This document shows, piece after piece, positions 33,694 to 47,142 of a DNA stretch of 64,000 nucleotides. The notes below the pieces were generated by a model. The model searched no databases and was not told the origin of the DNA. It saw only the letters and a list, made by a program, of their open reading frames with translations. Position numbers and translations under genes: made by a program. Position 1 is the stretch's first letter. Every line of letters starts with the position of its first letter. This DNA comes from Nonomuraea jiangxiensis (GTDB taxonomy: Bacteria > Actinomycetota > Actinomycetes > Streptosporangiales > Streptosporangiaceae). The stretch is from NCBI RefSeq assembly GCF_900099965.1, contig NZ_FNDJ01000027.1, positions 62,001 through 126,000 of the forward strand, read 5' to 3'.

Positions 33694-33990
33694 CTACTGC
33701 CGCTCAAGCTCCTTCTGGAGCCCGCGCGGCCGGCGCTGCCTGTGCTCGCGATCGCCCAGCGCGGTCGCGGGCACATGACGGGACCGCGGTGACGGCGGCG
33801 TGCGCAGGCACGGCCCGAGGAACGCCACCGGCCGGGCCTCGCGGAGTTCAAGCCTGCTCTCCCGCGCGCGCAGGTTGCGCTCCGCGGTCTCGATGGCCTC
33901 CATGCGGGCCGAGAGATAGCCGCCCACTCCCGGGATGAGGGCCGACAGCGCCGCGGCACAGGCCAGCGCGAAGGTCGTCTGCTTGGACAT
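33694..33990 (-). CDS. Small membrane-anchored or secreted hypothetical protein
   Basis: This 98-residue protein has an N-terminal hydrophobic helix (MSKQTTFALACAAALSALIP), a short coiled-coil-like segment (MEAIETAERNLRARESRLEL) and an Arg-rich C-terminus. ATG 33990 is preceded by GAAGGGAG at ten bases; GTG 33996 is possible. Converges on the TetR gene with six bases between stops. No function recognised. Confidence 0.5.
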   Translation of the reverse strand: MSKQTTFALACAAALSALIPGVGGYLSARMEAIETAERNLRARESRLELREARPVAFLGPCLRTPPSPRSRHVPATALGDREHRQRRPRGLQKELERQ

Positions 33991-34161
33991 GCCCACCGAA
34001 CTCCCTTCGCTCGCGTAGCCGCAAGTGCCTCCTATATGCCCTCTGAACTGCGCATGAACGCGCCGTGTAGCCGCTGTTGGGCGCTGCGTGGCCGAATATG
34101 TGAGTCGTCGGCGATGTGCATTGACCGGGCAAAGCGCCGGGCGGCTCGGTAGTCTCGCGGT

Positions 34162-34692
34162 GTGGCGCATGTGACCCGTGAGCACCTTGATCATCTGCTT
34201 GAGCAGGCCCTACTGGCCGACGACCACAGTTCCCTGGCCGGTCGGCTCTACGACGTCGCGCTCGACTACTCGACGGGCGACGTCTCCAGGGCATCCATCC
34301 TGGTTCTCGCTGCCGAGGAGTGGCGCGCGGCGGGCCAGCCCGCGCGCGCGTTGGAGTGCTTCCAGCGCGCGGTCGAGGACGGTGGCGAGGCGGGTTTCGA
34401 CCCGCGTGCCGGCATCGCCGACACGCTCTTCGAGCTCGACAGGCCCGATGAGGCTAGGGAGGTCATCGAGACGATACGCGCGGAGGGCGGCGTCTCCACG
34501 GCGACCGCTCATACGATCGCCGAGACGCTGGTCGCCTACGGAGACCTGCAAGGTGGCCTCGAATGGGCCACCCAGGCCGCCCTGAGGTGTGAGGAGAACG
34601 ATCCCGAGCAGGTGGCGCTGCTACGCACCCGCTACCGCATCAGGGTCGATCTCGGCCTGCCTGAGGACGAGCTGGACGAGCTCGTCTCCTGA
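34162..34692 (+). CDS. Tetratricopeptide-repeat-like protein
   Basis: This 176-residue all-helical acidic protein has TPR-like spacing of small and aromatic residues: AAEEWRAAGQPARALECFQR, DTLFELDRPDEAREVIETI and VAYGDLQGGLEWATQA. No signal peptide. Likely a protein-binding scaffold. The gene is followed by a 9-bp repeat array and a perfect terminator. Confidence 0.75.
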   Translation: MAHVTREHLDHLLEQALLADDHSSLAGRLYDVALDYSTGDVSRASILVLAAEEWRAAGQPARALECFQRAVEDGGEAGFDPRAGIADTLFELDRPDEAREVIETIRAEGGVSTATAHTIAETLVAYGDLQGGLEWATQAALRCEENDPEQVALLRTRYRIRVDLGLPEDELDELVS

Positions 34693-34743
34693 GCGGCCCG
34701 GCGCCCCCGCGGCGAGCCGATGGCCCGCCGCGGGGCCTCGCCT

Positions 34744-34788
34744 GCCCGAAGTGCCCGAAGTGCCCGAAGTGCCCGAAGTGCCGGAAGC
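34744..34788. repeat. 9-bp tandem repeat GCCCGAAGT x 4-5
   Basis: Four perfect copies and a fifth partial copy follow the TPR gene. Degenerate longer units containing GAGCCTGAAGTGCCGACGGA continue to about 34890. The 307-base spacer between 34693 and 34999 holds this array and a terminator, and no gene. Confidence 0.9.
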
Positions 34789-34894
34789 GGCCCGGATCGC
34801 CAGTGCACGAGCCTGGTGTGCCGGCGGACGAGCCTGAAGTGCCGACGGACGGGCCCTGGAGTTCCGGTGGACGCCTGGAGTGCCGGTGAAAGGG

Positions 34895-34934
34895 CCGAAG
34901 GGGCCGCGGTTGGCGTGGTCCGCGGCCCCTTCGG
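34895..34934 (+). terminator. Perfect 15-bp intrinsic terminator
   Basis: CCGAAGGGGCCGCGG pairs with CCGCGGCCCCTTCGG around a ten-base loop, followed by TCTT. Located between convergent genes, so it can serve both strands. Confidence 0.9.
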
Positions 34935-34999
34935 TCTTGGGAAGCCGGGCGCGGCAGGCACGGTCCGCACCCGGACGGGATGGCTGATACGCCGCGGGC

Positions 35000-35722
35000 T
35001 CACCGCAGCCCGAGGTCCCGGGGCAGCCCGAGGCCCTGGGTCATGCCGCTGAAGCCGTCAACGAGAAGCTGGCCGCCGGGCAGCATCGAGGTGCCCTCCA
35101 CGCTCTCCACCGCCTTCGGCAGCAGCGTGCCGATGACGTCGGAGCCGACCTCGTTCACCGGGCGTTCGAGGTCCAGCGCCGACTTCACGCCGTTGCCCGT
35201 GACGCGGTCGTGACGGGGGCCGTGGCCGAACGACGTCTCGGCCGGCACCTTGGCCTGCAGCGGCGCCTGAGGCAGTTGGGGCAGGGCGGGCAGTGCCGGG
35301 ATGCCGACCATCGTCGACACGTCCCGCATGTCGGCCGGCCCGGGCACCGCGGGGAACAGCGCGGGCGAGGCCGAGGTCAGCGACGGCATGCCCCAGGTCG
35401 CCGCCATCCCGCCGAGGTCGGCCGAGCCCAGCACGGTCTTGCCGGTCGCCAGGCCGGTCAGACCGAGCTGCCTGGCGAGCTGTCCGGCGGCCATGGCCAT
35501 CTTGTTGCTCTCCGCGGTGACCATCCGGCCGCCCCCCGGGGTGCCGTCGTTCAACCGCAGCCTGGCGTGCTCGTCGCAGAGGGACGCGATGGAGCTCATC
35601 GCCAGCAGAGCGGGTTCGGCCTGCGCGCAGGTGCGCGCCGTCGCGGGGCCCGCGGTCAGCCAGGAGACACCCGCGGCCAGAGCGGCCGCCGCCAAGACGC
35701 TGCGGACCTTCCGAGATGACAC
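35000..35722 (-). CDS. Secreted hypothetical protein
   Basis: This 240-residue protein has a signal peptide (VRSVLAAAALAAGVSWLTAG, cleaved near ATART) and a mature part with two Cys near its start that could form a disulfide. The rest is Leu/Pro/Gly-rich (GIPALPALPQLPQAPLQAKV), low in charge. GTG 35722 has AGGGGG six bases upstream. No domain recognised; an actinobacterial surface or wall-associated protein is plausible. Confidence 0.65.
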   Translation of the reverse strand: MSSRKVRSVLAAAALAAGVSWLTAGPATARTCAQAEPALLAMSSIASLCDEHARLRLNDGTPGGGRMVTAESNKMAMAAGQLARQLGLTGLATGKTVLGSADLGGMAATWGMPSLTSASPALFPAVPGPADMRDVSTMVGIPALPALPQLPQAPLQAKVPAETSFGHGPRHDRVTGNGVKSALDLERPVNEVGSDVIGTLLPKAVESVEGTSMLPGGQLLVDGFSGMTQGLGLPRDLGLR

Positions 35723-35862
35723 GTCACGTCCCCCTGATCGATTCGGTGATCTGACAGAACGCTGAACGTAGTCACCCGGTCGGCGGCGCGGGCGCGGCTT
35801 GTCCGAAGAGTGGGCCGAACCTTACCGAACAAGGGGCGAGATGACCGTGTCATGACACGCCG

Positions 35863-35896
35863 GAGCCCGGAGATCCGACCATGGATCCCCGGGCTC
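35863..35896 (-). terminator. Terminator of the heat-shock operon
   Basis: GAGCCCGGAGATCC pairs with GGATCCCCGGGCTC (one mismatch) starting ten bases beyond the clpB stop on the minus strand. Confidence 0.8.
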
Positions 35897-35905
35897 AGGA
35901 AGGGG

Positions 35906-38476
<2,571 letters not shown>

Positions 38477-38483
38477 CTTGTTC

Positions 38484-38834
38484 TCAGGCCCCCGGTGGCA
38501 GCTCGTAGCGGATCAGCGCTCTGACCATGCGCATCTCGGCGCGCAGGCGGTGAACCTCCTCACGCAGCCGCAGAGCTTCGTTCTCGAGCTCGAGAATCCG
38601 CTTGATGCCCGCGAGGTTGATGCCCTCCTCCTGGGAGAGCCGCTGCACCTCGCGGAGCTGGATGATGTCGCGTGTCGAGTAGAGGCGGCCACGCCCGGCC
38701 GTGCGACCAGGGCTGACCAGGCCCAGCCGGTCATACTGGCGCAGCGTCTGCGGGTGCAGGCCGGAGAGCTGCGCCGCCACCGAGATCACATAGACGGGCG
38801 TGTCGTCTGACAGGTCGAAATAGTTGGCGTCCAT
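38484..38834 (-). CDS. hspR: MerR-type heat-shock repressor HspR
   Basis: This 116-residue protein has a MerR-family winged helix (PVYVISVAAQLSGLHPQTLR, QYDRLGLVSPGRTAGRGRLY) and a coiled coil (ILELENEALRLREEVHRLRA). HspR, with DnaK as co-repressor, binds HAIR inverted repeats; two good copies lie upstream of dnaK. Three bases separate it from dnaJ and seven from clpB. Confidence 0.95.
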   Translation of the reverse strand: MDANYFDLSDDTPVYVISVAAQLSGLHPQTLRQYDRLGLVSPGRTAGRGRLYSTRDIIQLREVQRLSQEEGINLAGIKRILELENEALRLREEVHRLRAEMRMVRALIRYELPPGA

Positions 38835-38837
38835 CGG

Positions 38838-40010
38838 CTACTCGCTTCTGGCTCGCTGAATCAGCTCCGCGCGTGGGTCGTCACCCGCGGTGGCGGTGTT
38901 GAACTCCGTGAGGAGCTCGCGTGACTTGTCGTCGAGCGTCTTGGGGACCACCACCTCGACGCTGGCGAGCAGGTCACCCTTGGTGCCGTCCTTGCGGGTG
39001 ACGCCCCGGCCGCGCACGCGGAACGTCCGCCCGTTGGGCGTGCCCGTGGGGATGCGCAGCGTGACCGGCAGACCCTTGAGGATCGGCACCTTGATCTCGG
39101 CGCCCAGCGCCGCCTCCGTGAACGTCACCGGCACGGTGACCGTCAGGTTGTCACCCGACCGGCCGAACACCGCGTGCGGCTTGACGTGCGTCAGGATGTA
39201 GAGGTCGCCCGCGGGCCCGCCGTTCTCGCCCGGCGCGCCCTTGCCCTTGAGCCTGACCCGCTGGCCGTCGGCCACGCCGGCGGGGATGCGGGCCTGGATG
39301 GTGCGGGTGCTCTTGGCCCGGCCGCTGCCCTCGCACACGGGGCAGGGCTCGTCCACGATGAGCCCGCGGCCCTTGCAGTCGCGGCAGGGCTCGGAGAAGG
39401 CGAAGTTGCCGAGGTTGCGGCTGGCCGCGCCGGTGCCCTCGCAGGTCGGGCAGACCCTCGGGGTCGTGCCCGCCTTGGCGCCGGTGCCGCTGCACCCGGT
39501 GCAGGCGGCGGAGCTGGTCAGCCGGAGCGACACGGTGGTGCCCTCGACTGCCTCGGTGAACGTCAGCGTGACCTCGGACTCGATGTCCTGGCCGCGACGC
39601 GGCCTGGTGGTCGTGGTCGTCCGGGTGGTGCCCCGGTTGAACAGCCCGCCGAACAGATCGCCGAGCCCTCCAGTCGCACCACCGCCGGAGCCGCCCTGGG
39701 CGGTCCCGCCGAACAGGTCACCGAAGTCGAACGGGAAACCGCCACCGCCCGGTCGCTGGCCGCCCACCCCGGACCCGAACAGCGTGCGCGCCTCGTCGTA
39801 TTCCTTGCGGCGCTTGATGTCGGACAGGACGTCGTAAGCCTCGGAGACCTCCTTGAACTTGGTCTCCTTGGACGGGTCGCCCTGGTTGGTGTCGGGGTGG
39901 TATTGCCTGGCCAGCTTCCGGTAGGCCTTCTTGATCTCGTCGGCGGTGGCGGTCTTGGGCACACCAAGGACGGCGTAGTAATCCTTCTCCAGGTAGTCCT
40001 TGGTGCTCAT
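38838..40010 (-). CDS. dnaJ: Chaperone DnaJ
   Basis: This 390-residue protein has the J domain with HPD (RKLARQYHPDTNQGD), a Gly/Phe-rich linker (GGGGFPFDFGDLFGGTAQGG) and four zinc-binding repeats (CTGCSGTGAKAG, CPTCEGTG, CRDCKGRG, CPVCEGSG). C-terminal substrate domains follow. It stimulates DnaK ATPase. Fifteen bases follow the grpE stop. Confidence 0.95.
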   Translation of the reverse strand: MSTKDYLEKDYYAVLGVPKTATADEIKKAYRKLARQYHPDTNQGDPSKETKFKEVSEAYDVLSDIKRRKEYDEARTLFGSGVGGQRPGGGGFPFDFGDLFGGTAQGGSGGGATGGLGDLFGGLFNRGTTRTTTTTRPRRGQDIESEVTLTFTEAVEGTTVSLRLTSSAACTGCSGTGAKAGTTPRVCPTCEGTGAASRNLGNFAFSEPCRDCKGRGLIVDEPCPVCEGSGRAKSTRTIQARIPAGVADGQRVRLKGKGAPGENGGPAGDLYILTHVKPHAVFGRSGDNLTVTVPVTFTEAALGAEIKVPILKGLPVTLRIPTGTPNGRTFRVRGRGVTRKDGTKGDLLASVEVVVPKTLDDKSRELLTEFNTATAGDDPRAELIQRARSE

Positions 40011-40025
40011 CTCCAGCCCTTCGTG

Positions 40026-40627
40026 TTAGTTGTCGTCGTCATCTGACGCGGAAGGGGCCTCTTCCCCGGGCTCGGCGACGGCCACCCGCGCCGGGCGCAG
40101 CACCCTGTCTCCCATGCGGTATCCAGGCTGCAGGACCTCCACCGCGGTCGGCTCGGTCACCTCGGGCGAGTAGCTGTGCATCAGCGCCTCGTGGACCATC
40201 GGGTCGAACGGGTCGCCCTTCTGGCCGAAGGCGCTGAGGCCCAGCTTGGTGACCGCCGCCTCCAGCGACTCCGCCACCTTCGCGAACCCGCCGGTCAGCT
40301 CGCCGTGGTCGCGGGCCCGGCCGATGTCGTCGAGTACGGGCAGCAACTCCGTCAGGGCTCCGGCGACGGCCTGCTCGCGAACCGCGACCCGGTCGCGCTC
40401 GACCCGCCTGCGGTAGTTGGTGTATTCCGCCTGCAGGCGCTGCAGGTCCGAGGTGCGCTCGGCGAGCTGGGCCGCCAGCTCGCCGTCCTGCGCCTCCACC
40501 TGCTCCGCGGGCGGCACGTCCTCCTGCTGCGTGGTGGCAGCGGCCTCACGCACCTGGCCCGTCTCGGGGTCGATCTTGCGGTTGTCGCGGATCACCGGTT
40601 CGTCGTGCCCGTTGTCACGCGGCGGCA

Positions 40628-40631
<4 letters not shown>
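40026..40631 (-). CDS. grpE: Nucleotide exchange factor GrpE
   Basis: This 201-residue protein has an N-terminal acidic, disordered part, a long helix (LQRLQAEYTNYRRRVERDRV) and the GrpE signature MVHEALMHSYSPEVTEPTAV with RPARVAVAEP. Overlaps the dnaK stop by four bases (ATGA). Confidence 0.94.
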
Positions 40632-42502
<1,871 letters not shown>

Positions 42503-42523
42503 GAGTACGTCCTTGTAGTCAAA

Positions 42524-42544
42524 GTTGAGTCTGTTGGACTCAAG
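42524..42544. promoter_or_regulatory. HAIR operator 1 (HspR site)
   Basis: GTTGAGT-N7-ACTCAAG matches the HAIR consensus CTTGAGT-N7-ACTCAAG with one change. It overlaps the -10 region of the dnaK promoter. Confidence 0.93.
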
Positions 42545-42571
42545 CTAATGATTGGGTGTCGTTCTTGTCAA
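42542..42571 (-). promoter_or_regulatory. dnaK operon promoter
   Basis: On the minus strand TTGACA (42571-42566) and TAGCTT (42547-42542) are 18 bases apart, a good housekeeping-sigma promoter. HAIR 1 overlaps the -10 and HAIR 2 lies just upstream of the -35. Confidence 0.75.
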
Positions 42572-42575
42572 ACGA

Positions 42576-42596
42576 CTTGAGCCTACTCGACTCAAC
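42576..42596. promoter_or_regulatory. HAIR operator 2 (HspR site)
   Basis: CTTGAGC-N7-ACTCAAC matches the HAIR consensus with two changes. Its centre is 52 bases (about five helical turns) from that of HAIR 1, so both bound dimers face the same side of the DNA. Confidence 0.9.
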
Positions 42597-42675
42597 CCTC
42601 ATGAGCGGGGATGCATTCCCAAGAAACCGTACACATCGGGCCCAACGGTGGCGTGCCGGAGGTGGTTCCGCAGGG

Positions 42676-42712
42676 CGGACCCCCGGCGCGGTGGGTGCGC
42701 GCCGGGGGTCCG
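42676..42712 (-). terminator. Perfect terminator of the sugar-dehydrogenase-like gene
   Basis: CGGACCCCCGGCGCG pairs with CGCGCCGGGGGTCCG (15 bp) around GTGGGTG, 14 bases beyond the minus-strand stop at 42726. Confidence 0.9.
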
Positions 42713-42725
42713 CGAGGGGGATGGC

Positions 42726-45599
42726 TCAGCTGACAGGCGTGTTCATGTCGGTCTGGATCTGGGCGGGGGTGAGGGCGCGGTTGTAGACGCGGACCTCGTC
42801 GATCAGGCCGCTGAAGTATTCGCCCCAGACGCTGTTGCCGCCGATGCGGAGGGGGGCGTTGTCGGCGCGGATGTTGCCGGTCCTGGCGGTCTGGGCGACT
42901 TGGATGCCGTTGACGTACAGGCGGAGGGCGCTGCCGTCGTAAGTGGCGGCCAGGTGGCTCCAGGTGTTGAGGGGGAGCTGGGCGGGCGCGCCGAGGTCGC
43001 CGAGGGTGGTGGTGGTCTGGATGGTGACGTGGGGGCGGTTGGTGTCGCTGCCGGCGGCCAGGACGTAGGCCAGGCCGCCCGCGTGTTGTTTCATGATGAC
43101 GGTGCGCCAGCTCGTGACGCCGGCCGGGCGGACCCAGGCCTGCAGGGTCATGCCGTTGGTCAGGCGCAGGCTGGGGGAGTCGGGGACGGTGACCCAGCTG
43201 GAGCTGCCGTTGAAGGACAGGGCGTTGCCGAAGCGGCCGCCTGTGGTCCACGCGGTGGAGGTGACCGTGCCCGTGTTGCCCAGGCCGGACGTGTCGCCGA
43301 CAGCGGTGCCCGCCCCCTCGTTCATGGGATAGGCGGCGACCAGGCCGGGCACGGCGGGCGTCGGGGTGTAGGCGGCGGTGTAGGTCGTCGCGGTGGCCGG
43401 GGCCACGATCTGGTGGGTGGCGGCGCCGCCGTCCGACCAGGACGCGAAGGAGAGGCTTCCTCCGCCCGCGGACTGCGGCGAGGGCGCCGACACGGAGTTG
43501 CCCGAGCCCACGATCACCGTACGCGTGAACGGCGTGGTCACCTGCTCGCTGTTGAAGCCGAGCTGCAGGCCCGCCGGCGTGGACTGGAAGGTCAGGTTCA
43601 CCGTGCGCGGCTGTAGCAGCACGCTCCTGGTGTCCGTCAGGCCCTGGGCGTCCGTCGCCGTCAGGCGCAGCTCCAGGTGCGAGGGATGGTCGTGGTCGGG
43701 CGCCTGGAAGGAGCCGCTCGCCCCGGTGACCGTGGTGATCTCGTGCTCGTGGCAGGTCCCCGGGCAGTGGTGCAGGACGAGCGTCCACCTCATCCGCGAG
43801 CCGGGGATCGTGCCGTCCTGGGCGTCGGTGCCCGTGCCCGAGAAGGCGATCGTCTGGCCGACCGCCCACGTCGTCGCGGCGGTGGGGGCGATGATCGCGG
43901 CCGTGGGCGGGGTGTTGCCCACGTTGACCGTGACCGTGGCGTCGCCCTGGCCGCCCCGGCCGTCGCCGACGCGCAGCCGGACCACGTACGAGCCGGGCTG
44001 GGTGTAGGTGAACGACGGGGTGGCCGAGGTGGAGTCGTCCAGTTCGCCGTCGCCGTCGAGGTCCCACGCGTACGTGAGGGGGTCGCCGTCGCCGTCCGTC
44101 GAACCCGTGCCCGAGAAGCTCACCGCCAGCGGGGCGTCGCCCGACGTCGCGCTCGCGTTGATCACCGCTGTGGGCGGGGTGTTGTCGTAGACGTAGCGGA
44201 CGATCGTGCCGTGATCGTAGTCCACCGCGAACAGGTCGCCGCCGGGGCCGATCTCCAGCTCGACCGTGGGCATGCCGGAGTCGAAGTTCGCGATGGTCGC
44301 CGGGTCGGGCAGGCCGTTCGCGCCCCTGGTCATCACCCAGACGCACTGGCGGCTGTAGTCGGACAGGAACAGCGCGCCGTCGTACGCGTCCGGATACCGG
44401 CCGCCCTCGTAGAAGGCCACGCCGCCGGCCGACGAGCCGCCCGACGGGCAGGGGTCGTTCGGGGCCACGCGGGCATTGTGGTTCCAGGCGAAGTACGGCT
44501 GCGCGTGCGCCGGCGCGCCCGCCGCGTAGAGGGTCTCGCACAGGGTCAGGTTGAGGTTGTCGTAGCCGCCCTGCCTGGCGGCGCCCTCGTAGCAGGGCCA
44601 GCCGAAGTTCGCGACGCCCGCGGTGGGGTTGGGCACCCGGTTGATCTCCTCGAACGTGTTCCAGCCGACCTCGGCCAGCCACATCTCCGGCGTGCCCGGC
44701 CGGTTGGTGAGGCGGAACGGGTTGCGCAGGCCGTGGGCGACGACCCTGGCGAGGTTGGGGTCGGGACTGGCGGCGTTCGGGTTGCCCGCGGCAGCCGCCC
44801 CCGTGTCCGGATTTATCCGGATCAGGGTGCCGTCGAGGCCGGCGGGGTCGCCGGTGGTCCGTACGTCCTGCGAGCGCAGCGCGCCGCCCTCCGCGGTGGG
44901 CGGCGTAAGCGCGGTGCCCACCGGCGAGGGCGGGTCGCCGCACGGGTTGTCCGGGGTGAGGTCCGAGCCCGGCAGGTTGTCCTGGCCGTAGTCGGCGAAG
45001 TTGAAGCTGGCGCCGTCGCCGGCGGTGGCGTACAGCATCCCGTCCGGGCCGAACTCGAGGTCGCCGGTGGAGTGGCTGGGATGCTGCTGGCACCAGTCGG
45101 TGATCAGCGGGGTCTCGGCGCCGGAGGGGGAGATGACGGACAGGCGCCCGGTGACCACGCAGCCGTCGCCGGTCGCGCCGGGCGGGGTGGGACAGGGATC
45201 GTCGGTGCCGCCCGGCGTGCCCCAGCGCGGGGCCGTGCCGCCGGGCAGGGCGTCGTACGCGTACATGACGTAGACGCGCGGGTCGGCGGGGAAGTTCGGA
45301 TGCAGGGCCAGGCCGAGCAGGCCGCGGTCCCAGAAGTTGTGCACCCGAGTGCGTAAGTCCGCGTACGTCGCCGGCGTCGTGTCGGCGAGCGAGTCGAAGA
45401 CCTTGATCAGGCCGTTCTTCTCCGCCACGAACACACGCCCGTCAGGGGAGAACTCGATGTTCGAGGGATGGTTGAGCCCGCTGAACACGGTCTGCTTCTG
45501 GAACGAGGCCGGCAGCGCCTGGGCCGCCGGGCTCGCCACCGCGACCAGGCCGACGGACAGGAGCAGGAACGAGGACAAGGCGTGACCGAGACGTCTCAC
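42726..45599 (-). CDS. Secreted PQQ-type sugar dehydrogenase-like protein with PKD and LamG-like domains
   Basis: This protein has 957 residues. A signal peptide (LSSFLLLSVGLVAVASPAAQ) leads to a six-bladed GSDH beta-propeller of about 430 residues (SGLNHPSNIEFSPDGRVFVA, DRGLLGLALHPNFP, GLRNPFRLTNRPGT, DLFAVDYDHGTIVRYVYD). One PKD domain (PLAVSFSGTGSTDGDGDPLT), a further Ig-like region and a C-terminal LamG/concanavalin domain (LVAAYPMNEGAGTAVGD, SGLIDEVRVYNRAL) follow. It probably oxidises or binds extracellular sugars; PQQ binding cannot be confirmed by eye. GTG 45599 with GGGGGT upstream places the signal peptide correctly. Confidence 0.88.
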   Translation of the reverse strand: MRRLGHALSSFLLLSVGLVAVASPAAQALPASFQKQTVFSGLNHPSNIEFSPDGRVFVAEKNGLIKVFDSLADTTPATYADLRTRVHNFWDRGLLGLALHPNFPADPRVYVMYAYDALPGGTAPRWGTPGGTDDPCPTPPGATGDGCVVTGRLSVISPSGAETPLITDWCQQHPSHSTGDLEFGPDGMLYATAGDGASFNFADYGQDNLPGSDLTPDNPCGDPPSPVGTALTPPTAEGGALRSQDVRTTGDPAGLDGTLIRINPDTGAAAAGNPNAASPDPNLARVVAHGLRNPFRLTNRPGTPEMWLAEVGWNTFEEINRVPNPTAGVANFGWPCYEGAARQGGYDNLNLTLCETLYAAGAPAHAQPYFAWNHNARVAPNDPCPSGGSSAGGVAFYEGGRYPDAYDGALFLSDYSRQCVWVMTRGANGLPDPATIANFDSGMPTVELEIGPGGDLFAVDYDHGTIVRYVYDNTPPTAVINASATSGDAPLAVSFSGTGSTDGDGDPLTYAWDLDGDGELDDSTSATPSFTYTQPGSYVVRLRVGDGRGGQGDATVTVNVGNTPPTAAIIAPTAATTWAVGQTIAFSGTGTDAQDGTIPGSRMRWTLVLHHCPGTCHEHEITTVTGASGSFQAPDHDHPSHLELRLTATDAQGLTDTRSVLLQPRTVNLTFQSTPAGLQLGFNSEQVTTPFTRTVIVGSGNSVSAPSPQSAGGGSLSFASWSDGGAATHQIVAPATATTYTAAYTPTPAVPGLVAAYPMNEGAGTAVGDTSGLGNTGTVTSTAWTTGGRFGNALSFNGSSSWVTVPDSPSLRLTNGMTLQAWVRPAGVTSWRTVIMKQHAGGLAYVLAAGSDTNRPHVTIQTTTTLGDLGAPAQLPLNTWSHLAATYDGSALRLYVNGIQVAQTARTGNIRADNAPLRIGGNSVWGEYFSGLIDEVRVYNRALTPAQIQTDMNTPVS

Positions 45600-45652
45600 G
45601 GGACCCCCAGTGATGCGCGGCGTCACCCTCGACGCCCCCGCGCCTCCGGTGC

Positions 45653-45682
45653 CTGATCGATGTATCGCAACAAATCGATCAG
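45653..45682. promoter_or_regulatory. Inverted repeat CTGATCGAT-N12-ATCGATCAG
   Basis: Perfect 9-base arms lie 54-83 bases upstream of the GTG at 45599, where a promoter for the secreted protein should be. The arms are themselves ATCGAT palindromes. Likely an operator. Confidence 0.55.
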
Positions 45683-45713
45683 TTGTCACCAGGGATGTCC
45701 GTTGTTGGACAAA

Positions 45714-46181
45714 CTATCTGGAACCGTCCACCAGCTTGCGATTGCCGAGGGCCTTCTTGAGCTTGACGGTCGTGGTCTTCTCGATCGCGATCATGATGCA
45801 GGAGACGTTCTTGGCCTTTGGGGACGTGCCCTCGTACAGGGTGATCGTGACCTGCTTGGCGGTCTCCTTCACCTTGACCCGGTCCAGGACCGTGCACGGG
45901 GCGACGCCCGACCACCAGGTGAGCTTGATCTGCCTGCCCTTGGCAACCGGCGTGGCGTTGGTCCAGCGGACCTTGTGCACGTTGATCGCGTTGCCCGTCG
46001 GCTTGACCGGCTCAGGGCCCTTCGTGGGCATGGTGGTGACCGGCTCCGCCGCGACCGGCGGCTGGGCCGGGGCCGTGGCGGCGGCCCGCTCGGCGGGCGG
46101 GGCCGCGCCGCAACCCGTCACGAGCATCACGCTTACTGCGAGCATTGTCCCGGCGAAAGGAGTCGCTGTCATTGTCCGCAT
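45714..46181 (-). CDS. Small lipoprotein
   Basis: This 155-residue protein has a lipoprotein signal with lipobox VTGC (C24), then an Ala/Pro linker and a basic beta-rich domain (KVRWTNATPVAKGRQIKLTW, VKVKETAKQVTITLYEGTSP) with two Cys that could form a disulfide. No family recognised. A hairpin with TGTCC/GGACA arms (45696-45711) lies just beyond its stop. Confidence 0.7.
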   Translation of the reverse strand: MRTMTATPFAGTMLAVSVMLVTGCGAAPPAERAAATAPAQPPVAAEPVTTMPTKGPEPVKPTGNAINVHKVRWTNATPVAKGRQIKLTWWSGVAPCTVLDRVKVKETAKQVTITLYEGTSPKAKNVSCIMIAIEKTTTVKLKKALGNRKLVDGSR

Positions 46182-46243
46182 ACCCCTTACGACGAATCAC
46201 GCCGGGCCACGGTTCAGCCAGGCGCCGGGTTAGTGTGGTTCCC

Positions 46244-47125
46244 GTGCTCCGTCAGGCCATGCTCGCCGTCTCCAAGAGCCAACGCGCCGAGCGCGTCATC
46301 ACCTCCTCGCCCGTCACCAAGGACGTGGTCGGGCGCTATGTCGCCGACGACATCGGCGCGGCGGTCCGCGAGCTGACCCGGCGCGGTCTGCTCGTCACCG
46401 TCGGTCACCTCGGCGAGGAGGTGACCGATCGGGCACAGGCCGAGCGCGCCGTGTCCGCCTACCTGTCGCTGCTCGACCTGCTGCCCGCGGGCGCCGACGT
46501 GTCGGTCAAGCTGACCGCGCTCGGGCTGCGGCTGTCGGAGCGGCTCGCGTACGACCACGCCGCCGCCATCTGCCGGGCCGCCGCCCCCAGGGACCTCACG
46601 GTGACGCTCGACGCCGAGGAGCACGACACGATCGCCGGGTTGCACGCCGTGCACGCCGCCCTGCGCAGGGACCATCCGGACGTGGGCGTGGTGGTGCAGG
46701 CTTATTTGCCGGACTCGCTGGATCGCGTCGAGAAGCTGGGCGGGGCCCGGGTGCGCCTGTGCAAGGGGGCCTACACGGCGCCCGGCGCCTACACCTCGGC
46801 CGCCGACATCGACCGCTCGTTCGTACGGTGCCTGAAGGTCCTCATGGCCGGCACCGGCTATCCCATGGTCGCCACCCACGACCCGCGGCTGGTGCGGATC
46901 GCCTCCACCATGGCCGTGCTCGACGGCCGCGACCCGACGGGCTTCGAATACCAGATGCTGTACGGCGTACGTCCCGCCGAGCAGACCCGCCTGGCCGGGC
47001 TGGGCGCGAGAATGCGGGTCTACATCCCCTACGGCGCCGACTGGTACGCCTACCTCATGCGCCGCCTGGCCGAGCGCCCCCGCAACCTGACCTTCTTCCT
47101 GCGATCTCTGATGTCCCGCGGCTAG
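46244..47125 (+). CDS. Proline dehydrogenase
   Basis: This 293-residue monofunctional FAD enzyme oxidises proline to pyrroline-5-carboxylate. Motifs: GADVSVKLTALGLRLSERLA, LTVTLDAEEHDT, VVVQAYLPDS, RVRLCKGAYTAPGAY, MVATHDPRLV, EYQMLYGVRP and RVYIPYGADWYAYLMRRL. GTG 46244 matches the usual start just before LRQAMLAVSK; the frame is open upstream. It sits 17 bases before proC, whose enzyme runs the reverse reduction. Confidence 0.92.
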   Translation: MLRQAMLAVSKSQRAERVITSSPVTKDVVGRYVADDIGAAVRELTRRGLLVTVGHLGEEVTDRAQAERAVSAYLSLLDLLPAGADVSVKLTALGLRLSERLAYDHAAAICRAAAPRDLTVTLDAEEHDTIAGLHAVHAALRRDHPDVGVVVQAYLPDSLDRVEKLGGARVRLCKGAYTAPGAYTSAADIDRSFVRCLKVLMAGTGYPMVATHDPRLVRIASTMAVLDGRDPTGFEYQMLYGVRPAEQTRLAGLGARMRVYIPYGADWYAYLMRRLAERPRNLTFFLRSLMSRG

Positions 47126-47142
47126 CCGGATAAGCTGCCAAG

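Noticed and set aside
42592..45093. 833-codon minus-strand frame inside the secreted dehydrogenase gene
   Set aside because: Wrong frame of the same strand; low-complexity Arg/Pro/Gly composition and no signal peptide.
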